64,000 nucleotides of DNA from positions 49,116 through 113,115 of the forward strand of contig NZ_BATR01000069.1 in the NCBI RefSeq assembly GCF_000739655.1, in the 5' to 3' direction. The position numbers were made by a program, and so were the translations under genes. The notes beneath the pieces were generated by a model, which was given only the letters and a program-made list of their open reading frames with translations, did no database searches and was not told where the DNA came from. This document shows positions 32,993 to 40,156 of this stretch, one piece after another. How positions within the stretch are numbered: position 1 is the first letter of the stretch; every line of letters starts with the position of its first letter. The DNA is from Verrucomicrobium sp. BvORR106 (GTDB lineage: Bacteria; Verrucomicrobiota; Verrucomicrobiia; Verrucomicrobiales; Verrucomicrobiaceae).

Positions 32993-34597
32993 ATGAGGAA
33001 CGTCAATTCGATCTGCTCCCGGTTGTTGCTGCTGGCTTTGCTGGCCTTGGGTTCCTCCAGTTGCGCAGGGTTCCAGCAGAAGGGTGGGGAACGGCGCGAA
33101 CCGATCCCAGCCAGTCAGGTGATGGATGACCTGCGGCGGGGGCCGGAGCGACTGGAGTCGGTCTCCCTGCAGATGGACGAGATCCTGGCGGAGTTCAGGA
33201 AACTATCGGCGCGCTCCGGCGGTGCGTGGAGGGCTCGGGGGTATCTGGATGCGGGGGAGAGTGACCGCATGGAGACGCTCCTCTTCAAGTATATGACGGC
33301 GCGGGAGGTATTGTGCGAGTTGGTCGCCACACTGGGAGGGAAGCGATCACTGCCAGCGAGTGCGTCGGCTGACGAGGCGAGGGCGGCGCATCTGCTCACG
33401 GTGGATGCCCAGTGGGTGCTGGTACGGCACAGCGCGGAGCTGGTGGCCCTGTTCGCCGGGGACAAGGTGGCAGCGGCCAAGCTGAATGAGGCACAGTTTG
33501 AATCGCACCTGCCCGCGGGCAGTTTCGAGACGTTGCAGCTGAATGTGACCGCGACGGATCTGGAGCGGCGGTTGGAGGCATCGCAGGTGCTGTTTGAAAA
33601 GGAAGCGCAGGCCGCAAAGCAGGGGACGGGTGCGTCATTACTGAGCAGTCCGGGGTATGAGCGTTTGCTGTCGCAGGCACCGCAAGATCAGGCGCGGGCC
33701 GTGGCGGCGGTGCGTCGTGCGCAGGGGTTGCGGCCGGGATTGAAGGTGTCGGTGGAGAACCGCATGTCGCACACAGAGGCGGCCAAGGTGGCCCGTGAAC
33801 TGGGGGCGGAAGGCGGAGATCTGGCCTACTCGGCGCGATCGCTTCTGTTCAAGGTGGTGAGTCGCATGAAGAACCCGCGCGTGAAGGTGATCCAGTTCAG
33901 CAAGGCCCAACATGCCGAGGTGGAGTCGCTGCTGCAGCCGGGTGATGTGATCCTGACCTACACGGCGGGGTACATGAGTGATGTGTTCATCCCCGGAGCG
34001 TTCAAGCACGGCATCACATTTGTGGGCACTCCGGAACAGCGGGCGGCAGCGGGTGTGGAAGTGGCCCGGTTGCCCGGACTGGCCGGGCCGGAGAAGGCGG
34101 CGGTGAGTGAGCGCATCCAGCAGCGGGAGACGGTGAACGGTCAGAAGGCGGATGTGATCGAGGCCGTGGCGGAGGGGGTTATTTTCAATAACCTGGGCCA
34201 CATCATGGACACCAATGTGAACCGTCTGGCGGTGCTGCGTCCGCGCTTGTCAGAGGCGGACCGCGCGGCGTTTGTGACCGAGGTGTTCGCGTATCAGGGC
34301 GATGCGTATGACTTCCTCTTCGACTTCGCCGATGCTTCGCGGCAGGTGTGCACGGAGGTGATCTATCGCGGGCTGAACGGGAAGCAGGGCATTCGGTTCG
34401 CGCTGACGAAGCGTGGCGGGCATCCCACGCTGAGTGCGGACGATGTGGTGAACTACCATTTCAAAACCGGCGGGCGGCATTTTGAGTTTGTGTTGTATGC
34501 CGAGGAGGATCTGGGCAAGAGCGGGCACCGGGCGAAGGTGCTGACGGGGAAAGAAGGGGAGGGGAGGTTGAGGGAAGTGATGTCGGTAAAACAGTAA
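32993..34597 (+). CDS. lipoprotein with YiiX-like permuted papain fold
   Basis: 534 residues. The lipoprotein signal is MRNVNSICSRLLLLALLALG, ending GSSSC. After a long helical region (about 25-310) the C-terminal domain has the order of permuted NlpC/P60 (YiiX/YebB) enzymes: LQPGDVILTYTAGY, FKHGITFVG (catalytic His), ADVIEAVAEGV, ALLRPR-type acidic helix and QGDAYDFLFDFADASRQVC with the probable nucleophile Cys, then TEVIYR. Such enzymes cleave or transfer amide bonds in peptidoglycan or lipids; this one should face the periplasm. ATG 32993 is set by the lipobox. The last five codons (MSVKQ) and the stop fall inside a family L repeat. Confidence 0.8.
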   Translation: MRNVNSICSRLLLLALLALGSSSCAGFQQKGGERREPIPASQVMDDLRRGPERLESVSLQMDEILAEFRKLSARSGGAWRARGYLDAGESDRMETLLFKYMTAREVLCELVATLGGKRSLPASASADEARAAHLLTVDAQWVLVRHSAELVALFAGDKVAAAKLNEAQFESHLPAGSFETLQLNVTATDLERRLEASQVLFEKEAQAAKQGTGASLLSSPGYERLLSQAPQDQARAVAAVRRAQGLRPGLKVSVENRMSHTEAAKVARELGAEGGDLAYSARSLLFKVVSRMKNPRVKVIQFSKAQHAEVESLLQPGDVILTYTAGYMSDVFIPGAFKHGITFVGTPEQRAAAGVEVARLPGLAGPEKAAVSERIQQRETVNGQKADVIEAVAEGVIFNNLGHIMDTNVNRLAVLRPRLSEADRAAFVTEVFAYQGDAYDFLFDFADASRQVCTEVIYRGLNGKQGIRFALTKRGGHPTLSADDVVNYHFKTGGRHFEFVLYAEEDLGKSGHRAKVLTGKEGEGRLREVMSVKQ

Positions 34598-34628
34598 TTC
34601 AGTGAGACGGTAAATCGGTAGGACGGTT
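34580..34628 (+). repeat. family L repeat, copy 2, overlapping a gene end
   Basis: ATGTCGGTAAAACAGTAATT, CAGTGAGACGGTAAATCGG and TAGGACGG. The upstream gene's stop codon lies inside it. Confidence 0.75.
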
Positions 34629-34700
34629 AAACCACAGAGGCACAGAGAGCACAGAGACTGAAACTGAGGTTTAGACAGAATTAACAGAATTTACGGAATT
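34626..34700 (+). repeat. family H repeat, copy 1
   Basis: TTAAACCACAGAGGCACAGA, GAGCACAGAGACTG, TGAGGTTTAGACAGAATTAA and CAGAATTTACGGAATT. It is AT-rich compared with the surroundings. Confidence 0.85.
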
Positions 34701-34941
34701 GGGATTCGGTTTTGGGGTGGTTGAAGGTGGGCGCGGTGTTTACGTGCTGTGGTTGAGTTTTTGGTGTTGGTTCATGAACCCGAAGGGTTCGCCATGGGTG
34801 GTTTTGGAGAGGGCGAACAAGGCGGTCTCGGGGTACGCTTGGGGCGGACCGGGACAAGAATGTCCCTCACTCCTTTTACTGAACTCAAACCCTGCTTTTG
34901 GGAATGGGTTGGTGGAGAGGCTGTTGATCGACGTGGGACTG
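34701..34941. other. gap without supportable gene
   Basis: Two small hairpins are visible (AACCCGAAGGGTT near 34778 and GGGACAAGAATGTCCC near 34851). Open frames here lack protein-like composition. Confidence 0.5.
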
Positions 34942-35250
34942 CTACTTGTCTCTCGATTCCAGATCACCCAATTGAAGGAGACGCTCGGACCGCATGACGT
35001 AGACAATGAAAACGGTGTTCCCGGAAACTCGGTAAAACACGCGAAGCGGGTTGATGACCAGATGCCGGTAACGTGAATCGGGCAAGTCATGAGGGACCGC
35101 GCCCATCTCGGGAAAGGTGCGGAGCATTTCGACCTCTTTGAAGACGCGTTTGACCAGCTTCTTCGCGGCGGGCGGGTGGTCCAGCGCGATGTAGTCGGCG
35201 ATCTGCTCCAGATCCTGAAGGGCGGGTTCGGCCCAGACTATTCGAGCCAT
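34942..35250 (-). CDS. ParE/RelE-family toxin
   Basis: 102 residues with the full ParE pattern: MARIVWAEPALQDLEQIADY, ALDHPPAAKKLVKRVFKEVE, then FPEMGAVPHDLPDSRYRHLV and INPLRVFYRVSGNTVFIVYV, ending in R-S-E-R-L-L. Family toxins poison DNA gyrase (ParE) or cleave mRNA at the ribosome (RelE); the LRVFYRV strand favours the ParE/RelE fold without separating them. It overlaps the upstream antitoxin gene by 13 bases, so the pair is one transcript. Family H repeats flank the module on both sides. Confidence 0.92.
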   Translation of the reverse strand: MARIVWAEPALQDLEQIADYIALDHPPAAKKLVKRVFKEVEMLRTFPEMGAVPHDLPDSRYRHLVINPLRVFYRVSGNTVFIVYVMRSERLLQLGDLESRDK

Positions 35251-35495
35251 CGGGAGAGCCGGTTCTTTGCTTCCTTATGGCTGACCGTGCGGCCTTCCTG
35301 AATGGCTTTCTCTCCTTTGGCGATGCCTTCCAGAAGCTGAAGTCGGGCCTCCATGGCGTCAAACGTGGCCACATCCACCAGATAGGCGGCGGGCAGCCCG
35401 TGTTGGGTGATGAGCACGGGCTGATGATCAGCGGTCACCTCGCTGATGAGATCGGTTGCCTTGCGCTTGAGCGTCGTGACGAGCTCGGTTCTCAT
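35238..35495 (-). CDS. Phd/YefM-family antitoxin
   Basis: 85 residues: MRTELVTTLKRKATDLISEV, the ribbon-helix-type dimer region ADHQPVLITQHGLPAAYLVD, then a helical toxin-binding C-terminus (EKAIQEGRTVSHKEAKNRLS). The DNA-binding N-terminus of Phd/YefM proteins usually acts on a palindrome over its own promoter, and a near-perfect one lies three bases upstream of this start. It should neutralise the overlapping ParE-type toxin and repress the pair. Confidence 0.92.
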   Translation of the reverse strand: MRTELVTTLKRKATDLISEVTADHQPVLITQHGLPAAYLVDVATFDAMEARLQLLEGIAKGEKAIQEGRTVSHKEAKNRLSRWLE

Positions 35496-35497
35496 GA

Positions 35498-35519
35498 AAG
35501 TGATACTAGAGTATCACTT
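35498..35519 (-). promoter_or_regulatory. palindromic operator of the toxin-antitoxin module
   Basis: Perfect 10-base arms AAGTGATACT and AGTATCACTT around a two-base AG centre, three bases before the antitoxin start. Position and symmetry fit autorepression by the Phd-like antitoxin. No Shine-Dalgarno is seen between it and the ATG, so translation may be leaderless or the promoter may overlap the operator. Confidence 0.85.
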
Positions 35520-35540
35520 GGCGGGGTGCAACGGGTATTG

Positions 35541-35616
35541 GGTTAAACCACAGAGGCACAGAGAACACAGAGACTGAAGCTGAGGTTTAGACAGAATTAA
35601 CAGAATTTACGGAATT
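35541..35616 (+). repeat. family H repeat, copy 2
   Basis: TTAAACCACAGAGGCACAGA, GAACACAGAGACTG, GAGGTTTAGACAGAATTAAC and AGAATTTACGGAATT. Same orientation as copy 1, on the other side of the toxin-antitoxin module. Confidence 0.88.
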
Positions 35617-35665
35617 AGGTTTAGCTTCCAGATGACGGTGTCAGCGCAGGTCTGTTCGAAGCTAA

Positions 35666-35741
35666 AACCTGAATTTTGTTAATTCCGTTAATTCTGTCTA
35701 AAAAGCATTCCTCTGTGTTCTCTGTGCCTCTGTGGTTTAAC
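35666..35741 (-). repeat. family H repeat, copy 3, inverted
   Basis: AACCTGAATTTTGTTAATTC, CGTTAATTCTGTCTAAAAAG, then CCTCTGTGTTCTCTGTGCCT and CTGTGGTTTAA. It forms a long inverted pair with copy 2 (50-base spacer). Confidence 0.85.
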
Positions 35742-35757
35742 TGATTTCCCGCCTGCC

Positions 35758-36660
35758 TCAAAGCCCCAGCGCTTTCCGCGGATTCGCCACGGAGAGGGTA
35801 TGCAAGTCTTCCTGGCTCAGGCCGAGGTGCTTTGCATTGTTCTCCTGGATGCGGGGCCAGGTGACGGTGGAGCCGACGAAGTGGGAGCCATCGGGGGAGC
35901 GGGCGACGAGGTCTTCGCCGATGACGATGTCCCAACCGGCGAGGGTGAACTTGCCGGGGCCGAGGCGGGAGGCGGAGATTGCGTCGGTGACAAAGATGCT
36001 GTGCTCCACGCCGGCGGCACGGAGGTGGTTCTGGAGGGCGAAGAACTCGATGTGCACACCATCGGGGATGAAGCAGAGCCAGAGGCGGTCGCGGAGACTG
36101 AGGGCCCGTTGCACGATGTTGTCATGCCGGTGCATGAGCATGGGGCAGCCGTTGCCGACATGCGTGAACATCTTGAGGCCGTGGTTCGTGGACTCACGCA
36201 AGACTTCCAGGGAGGGATTGCAGTGGCCGGCGGAGACGCACACGCCGTTCTCGGAGAGATAGGCGGTGGTGGCAAAGCCAGCATCATTCTCTGGGGCGAG
36301 GGTCACGAGTTTGGCGAGGCCTTGGGACGCATCGAGCAGGCGCTTGGCGTGCTCCACCGTGGCGGGCTTGACCGCATGCGGAGGATGAGCACCGACATAG
36401 CCTTTCTCCGGATTGATGAAGGGGCCCTCGATGTGAAAACCGGCGATGATTTCCTGGGCGAGCGGATCGGCCTCACGTAAGCGGGCGAGGGTGGAGAGCC
36501 GGCTCTCCATGGCCGGCAGGTCATCCGTGATGATGGTGGCCAGGATGCCGGAAGCGCCGTCTTCTCTCAGGCACACGCACGCGTGATGCAACGCCTCTGC
36601 GGTGAGGCCATCGCGGTTGAAGTCGGTGCCGGCGTATCCGTTGACTTGGAGATCGAACAT
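35758..36660 (-). CDS. N-acetylglucosamine-6-phosphate deacetylase-like amidohydrolase
   Basis: 300 residues. The family core is present: MFDLQVNGYAGTDFNRDGLT (matching IDVQLNG of NagA), GFHIEGPFINPEKGYVGAHP with metal-ligand Glu, VCVSAGHCNPSLEVL and FVTDAISASRLGPGKF with the catalytic Asp. NagA removes acetate from GlcNAc-6-phosphate in amino-sugar recycling. The protein is about 80 residues shorter than typical NagA: the N-terminal beta-sandwich strands before the first metal motif are absent, and the usual HLFNAM segment reads HVGNGCPMLMHR. A related deacetylase with altered substrate is possible. No nagB or transporter is adjacent. Confidence 0.8.
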   Translation of the reverse strand: MFDLQVNGYAGTDFNRDGLTAEALHHACVCLREDGASGILATIITDDLPAMESRLSTLARLREADPLAQEIIAGFHIEGPFINPEKGYVGAHPPHAVKPATVEHAKRLLDASQGLAKLVTLAPENDAGFATTAYLSENGVCVSAGHCNPSLEVLRESTNHGLKMFTHVGNGCPMLMHRHDNIVQRALSLRDRLWLCFIPDGVHIEFFALQNHLRAAGVEHSIFVTDAISASRLGPGKFTLAGWDIVIGEDLVARSPDGSHFVGSTVTWPRIQENNAKHLGLSQEDLHTLSVANPRKALGL

Positions 36661-36753
36661 GGTGGGAAAATTGGGCGATCCCCGCCGGGCGTAAAGGTCA
36701 AACGTTGGAAGCGCTGGGCAAAGGATTGAAAGGAGTCACTTTCGTATGAATCG

Positions 36754-36899
36754 ATTTAACCACAGAGGCGCTGGGAATTCGAAATTATGAATTATGAATT
36801 ATGAATGTGGGGAGCGGAGATGTGGACGTCGCTTGAAATCCAGGCACCTCAAAGAATTCCATTCCTAATTCCTAATTCAGCATTCCTAATTTTAGGCTC
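36754..36899. repeat. family J inverted 7-mer arrays, copy 1
   Basis: After a short family H piece (TTTAACCACAGAGGC), the words AATTATG-AATTATG-AATTATG at 36785 face CATTCCTAATTCCTAATTC and AGCATTCCTAATTTT at 36862. The arms are AT-rich, the 55-base interior is GC-rich. Confidence 0.75.
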
Positions 36900-38621
36900 C
36901 TACTCTGCTTCGCGGACTTCGCTGATCATGAGCTGCCAGGATTCCTGGCCGCGCCAGACCTGGCGCTGGACTTTGAGGGCGACGTCCCAAGGGGGCGGGG
37001 GAACGTCGTTGAGGGGGGCGTTGAACCACATGGCGGGGCGGGACTGGCCGCCCTGGCGGAGGGTGAGTTTCCAGTGCTTTTCCTTGAGCACCTGGCCGGG
37101 CAGGATGGGCTCCATGCCGCGGCAGAGGAAGATGGGCTCGTGATTGCCCATGCCGAAGGGTTCGAGGAGTGTGTACTGCTCCAGGAAACGCGGGGTGAGG
37201 TCGGCAAGGGAGATCTCGGCGGAGAGATGGAGCCGTGGAGTGAGTTCGTCGGCGGTGATCTGACTCTCCACGGCAGCGCTCATGGCGGTGCGGAAGTCGG
37301 CGAGGTTTTCCTCCTTGAGGGAGACACCCACGGCCATGGGGTGGCCACCTCCTTTGATCAGGAGGTGGCGGCACTGATCGAGCGCGGCTACCAGAGAAAT
37401 GCCGGTGACGCTGCGACCGCTGCCCTTGCCATGGCCATCCTGACCAAAGGCGAGGAGCAGCGTGGGGCGATGGTGATCGCGCATGAGACGGGAGGCGACG
37501 ATGCCGACCACACCCTGATGCCAGGTGCGGGAGCCGAGCACGATGCAGGCGGATTCGCCGAGGCTGGGATCGGCCGCCATCATGGCCTGGGCCTCCTTCT
37601 GGGCGACGGACTCGACGTCCTGGCGTTCGCGGTTGTGCTCGTCCAGCAGCTCGGCGCACTCCCGGGCGAGCTGGGGGTCCTCACTGAGCAGGAGATCCAG
37701 CGCGGTCTGCGCGGTATCGAGACGGCCGGCGGCATTGAGCCGCGGCCCCAGGCGATAACCGATGTGATGGGCCTGGATGAAGCCATCGACGCCGGCGACC
37801 TGCTTAAGCGCACACAGGCCGACGCGGCGGGTGGTGGCGAGCTTTTCCAGGCCTTTGCGCACGAGGGCGCGGTTCTCCTCCTTGAGCGGGACGAGGTCGG
37901 CCACGGTGCCCATGGCGACGAGGTCCAGATGCTCCTTGAGGTCGAAGTTGTCCAGCTTGCGCGTCTTGAGCAGAGCGTGGGTGAGCTTGAAGACGAGCCC
38001 GACGGTGCAGAAGTAGGTGAGCCCGGTGTGGACCTCCAGCTTGGGGTTCACCAGCGCGACACAGGTGGGCAGGCGGTCGGCAGGCTCGTGGTGATCCACG
38101 ATGATGCAGTCCACGCCCTGTTGCTGGAGCCAGTCGGCCTCCACCACGGAGACGGTGCCGCAGTCCATGGCGATGAGGAGAGCGGGCTTGCCATGCTCTT
38201 CAAAGCACCGGACGAGGCCGTCGTGGCTGAGGCCGTAGCCCTCCTCCATGCGCAGGGGGAGGAAGGCGTGCGGTTGCAAACCGTAGGCCTGCAGCACCAG
38301 CGTCATCAGGGTGAGGGAGGTCACGCCGTCCACATCATAGTCCCCATAGAGCACCACCTGCTCCTGCCGGTCCACGGCCTGGAGAATGCGGTCCACGGCC
38401 TGCCGCATTTGGGGGAGGACGAAGGGGTCGCCCAGCTCCGCCAGACGGGGCTGGAGGAAGCCCTTGGCCTGGGCCTCCGTGGCCAGTCCGCGCAGGGCCA
38501 GCAGGCGCACCAGCAGCGGTGGCAACGTGGTTCCCAGAGCCGTGCTCCTCAGGCTGGTGAGAACCTCGGCATCAACGGGTTCCAAGATCCAGCGGACAGC
38601 TTTCTGAGAGGAGATGGGCAT
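36900..38621 (-). CDS. recJ: single-stranded-DNA-specific exonuclease RecJ
   Basis: 573 residues, usual RecJ length. DHH-superfamily motifs are in order: LYGDYDVDGVTSLTL (motif I), LLIAMDCGT (II), DCIIVDHHEPADRLPTCVAL (DHH, III) and, further on, GYRLGPRLNAAGRLDTAQTA (IV). DHHA1-type GVVGIVASRL and GSGRSVTGISL, followed by GGHPMAVGVSL, complete the RecJ core. It degrades ssDNA 5' to 3' in recombination and repair in the cytoplasm. The ATG at 38621 (MPISSQKAVRW) was chosen over an upstream start whose leader is atypical. It is transcribed divergently from the DUF3592 and potassium-channel genes. Confidence 0.95.
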   Translation of the reverse strand: MPISSQKAVRWILEPVDAEVLTSLRSTALGTTLPPLLVRLLALRGLATEAQAKGFLQPRLAELGDPFVLPQMRQAVDRILQAVDRQEQVVLYGDYDVDGVTSLTLMTLVLQAYGLQPHAFLPLRMEEGYGLSHDGLVRCFEEHGKPALLIAMDCGTVSVVEADWLQQQGVDCIIVDHHEPADRLPTCVALVNPKLEVHTGLTYFCTVGLVFKLTHALLKTRKLDNFDLKEHLDLVAMGTVADLVPLKEENRALVRKGLEKLATTRRVGLCALKQVAGVDGFIQAHHIGYRLGPRLNAAGRLDTAQTALDLLLSEDPQLARECAELLDEHNRERQDVESVAQKEAQAMMAADPSLGESACIVLGSRTWHQGVVGIVASRLMRDHHRPTLLLAFGQDGHGKGSGRSVTGISLVAALDQCRHLLIKGGGHPMAVGVSLKEENLADFRTAMSAAVESQITADELTPRLHLSAEISLADLTPRFLEQYTLLEPFGMGNHEPIFLCRGMEPILPGQVLKEKHWKLTLRQGGQSRPAMWFNAPLNDVPPPPWDVALKVQRQVWRGQESWQLMISEVREAE

Positions 38622-38759
38622 GAGGAGAGGACGGCGGCAGAGGGAGAGAGTTTTCACCCTAGCGGTTGTGGAGCCTGCGTACATGTCTTTTTTGTTTCCG
38701 AGAAGGGGAGGGCGGCATCTTGTCGCTCGACAGAAGGGGCTTCACGCGCACCATCAGGC
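38622..38759. promoter_or_regulatory. divergent promoter region between recJ and the DUF3592 gene
   Basis: A 138-base gap that should carry both promoters. No repeat or operator-like palindrome is seen; specific -35/-10 boxes are not assigned. Confidence 0.4.
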
Positions 38760-39263
38760 ATGACCGACACCAGAGGAGACCGCGCCATCAAAGCAGCCAT
38801 GGGACTGTTCCTTGCGATGATGGGGGCGATTGCCACCTGGTTGCTCTGGCATGCGTACCAGCGGGCCGAGGAAACCCGGCACTGGCAGCCGGTGGAGGCC
38901 GTGGTCATCATGTCGCAGCTGATCACGAACCGTCCGAGCCCGCACTCCCCTCTGGGCTACCGGGCAGAGATTCACTATCGCTACACCGTCGGCGACAAGA
39001 CCTACACAGGCACGAAGGTGGAGCGCGTGGAGGGCTCCTCCAACAAGCAGGACAAGCCCATGGCCAAGGTAAAGCAGTTTCCCGTGGGGCATGTCGTCAC
39101 CTGCTATGTGAATCCCGATCATCCTGAGACGGCGATTCTCCAGCAGGGGTCGCGAGCGGCGTTGTACTCCTTGTGGTTCCCCATGTTGTTCGTCGTGGGG
39201 GGGCTGGGCATGACCGTCTCCGCCCTCCTCCGGCCCAGAACCAAGTCATCCGCAGCCTCATGA
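38760..39263 (+). CDS. DUF3592 membrane protein
   Basis: 167 residues. An N-terminal TM helix (AMGLFLAMMGAIATWLLWHA) is followed by an extracytoplasmic DUF3592 domain (WQPVEAVVIMSQLIT; YRAEIHYRYTVGDKTYTG; PVGHVVTCYVNPDHPETAIL) and a second TM helix (LWFPMLFVVGGLGMTVSALL). The V-x-C-Y-V-N-P-x-x-P-x-x-A-x-L signature is characteristic. The function of the family is unknown. Its TGA overlaps the ATG of the potassium-channel gene (ATGA), so the two are translationally coupled. Confidence 0.88.
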   Translation: MTDTRGDRAIKAAMGLFLAMMGAIATWLLWHAYQRAEETRHWQPVEAVVIMSQLITNRPSPHSPLGYRAEIHYRYTVGDKTYTGTKVERVEGSSNKQDKPMAKVKQFPVGHVVTCYVNPDHPETAILQQGSRAALYSLWFPMLFVVGGLGMTVSALLRPRTKSSAAS

Positions 39264-40006
39264 GTCGCTCCTGGCAACCTGCTGAAAGCAAGCTCCGGGT
39301 CTGGGACCTGGTGCTGGCGATGCTCTCCATCTATCTCCTGGTGGCTCTGGGGGTGGAGATGATCCTGGATCTGGATGACGACATCCGCTGGGGGCTGAAC
39401 ATCACGGACAATGTGATGTGCTTCATCTTCATGGGAGACTTCTTCCACCGCCTGGCCACGGCGCCGAACCGGCTGGCTTATTTGAAGTGGGGGTGGATCG
39501 ACTTTATTTCCAGCATCCCCTCGCTGGACATCTTCCGCTGGGGCCGGTTCTTCCGGCTGTTCCGCATCCTGCGCATCATCCGCTCTGGCCGGCAGATCAT
39601 GATGGTGCTGCAGCAGAGCCGGGCGCAGAGCCTGCTGCTGAGCGTGCTCTTTGGCTGCTTCCTCATCGTGGACGTGGGCGCGATGGCGATGCTCCACTTT
39701 GAGAAAGGCGTGGAGGGCTCCAACATCCAGAGCGTGCAGGACGCCTTCTGGTGGGCGGTGGTGACGATGACCACCGTGGGCTATGGCGACCACTACCCGG
39801 TGACCCCTCAAGGCCGGCTGGTCGCCGCGTGTCTCATGATCATGGGCATCGGATTGTTCGGCTCGCTCACGGCGTATCTTTCATCGAACCTGCTGAAACG
39901 GGATGCTGAGAAGGAAGTGGGAGATTTGAAGAAGGTGCTGGAGAAGCTGGAGGCTGTGGAGAAGAAGCTGGAAGCGGTGGAAGAGAAGCTGAAGCAAAAA
40001 TTATGA
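39260..40006 (+). CDS. voltage-gated-type potassium channel
   Basis: 248 residues, six TM helices. S4 carries regularly spaced arginines (FFRLFRILRIIRSGRQIM), the pore helix and filter read WWAVVTMTTVGYGDHYPVTP with the K+ signature TVGYGD, and S6 follows (LVAACLMIMGIGLFGSLTAY). The C-terminus is a short coiled coil with heptads (LKKVLEKLEAVEKKLEAVEE) that probably tetramerises the channel. No RCK or cyclic-nucleotide domain is attached. A family J repeat starts inside the last codons (the ending KQKL is followed at once by ATGAATTATGAATTATGAAT). Confidence 0.93.
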   Translation: MSRSWQPAESKLRVWDLVLAMLSIYLLVALGVEMILDLDDDIRWGLNITDNVMCFIFMGDFFHRLATAPNRLAYLKWGWIDFISSIPSLDIFRWGRFFRLFRILRIIRSGRQIMMVLQQSRAQSLLLSVLFGCFLIVDVGAMAMLHFEKGVEGSNIQSVQDAFWWAVVTMTTVGYGDHYPVTPQGRLVAACLMIMGIGLFGSLTAYLSSNLLKRDAEKEVGDLKKVLEKLEAVEKKLEAVEEKLKQKL

Positions 40007-40096
40007 ATTATGAATTATGAATGGGCTGCAAGCAGTCTTCGTGGCGGGGTGACCCGATGGTCATTCCTAATTCCTAATTTATAATTCATCATTCAA
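40003..40096. repeat. family J inverted 7-mer arrays, copy 2
   Basis: ATTATGAATTATGAATTATG then, after about 35 GC-rich bases, CATTCCTAATTCCTAATTTA and TAATTCATCATTC. It overlaps the stop of the channel gene. Confidence 0.78.
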
Positions 40097-40100
40097 AGAC

Positions 40101-40135
40101 GAAAAACCCCGCGAGCCTGGGGCTGGCGGGGTTTT
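40101..40135 (-). terminator. intrinsic terminator of the DEAD-box helicase gene
   Basis: 10 bp stem AAAACCCCGC/GCGGGGTTTT with an inner AGCC/GGCT stem, followed on the - strand by a T-run (GGTTTTTCGTC), 22 bases after the stop. It may also act on the + strand for the channel transcript. Confidence 0.85.
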
Positions 40136-40156
40136 AGGAATTACTCTGGCGAGAGG

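Noticed and set aside
34699..35076. + strand frame before and across the toxin gene
   Set aside because: Its second half is antisense to the ParE toxin and the first half is repeat-derived. There is no coding signal.
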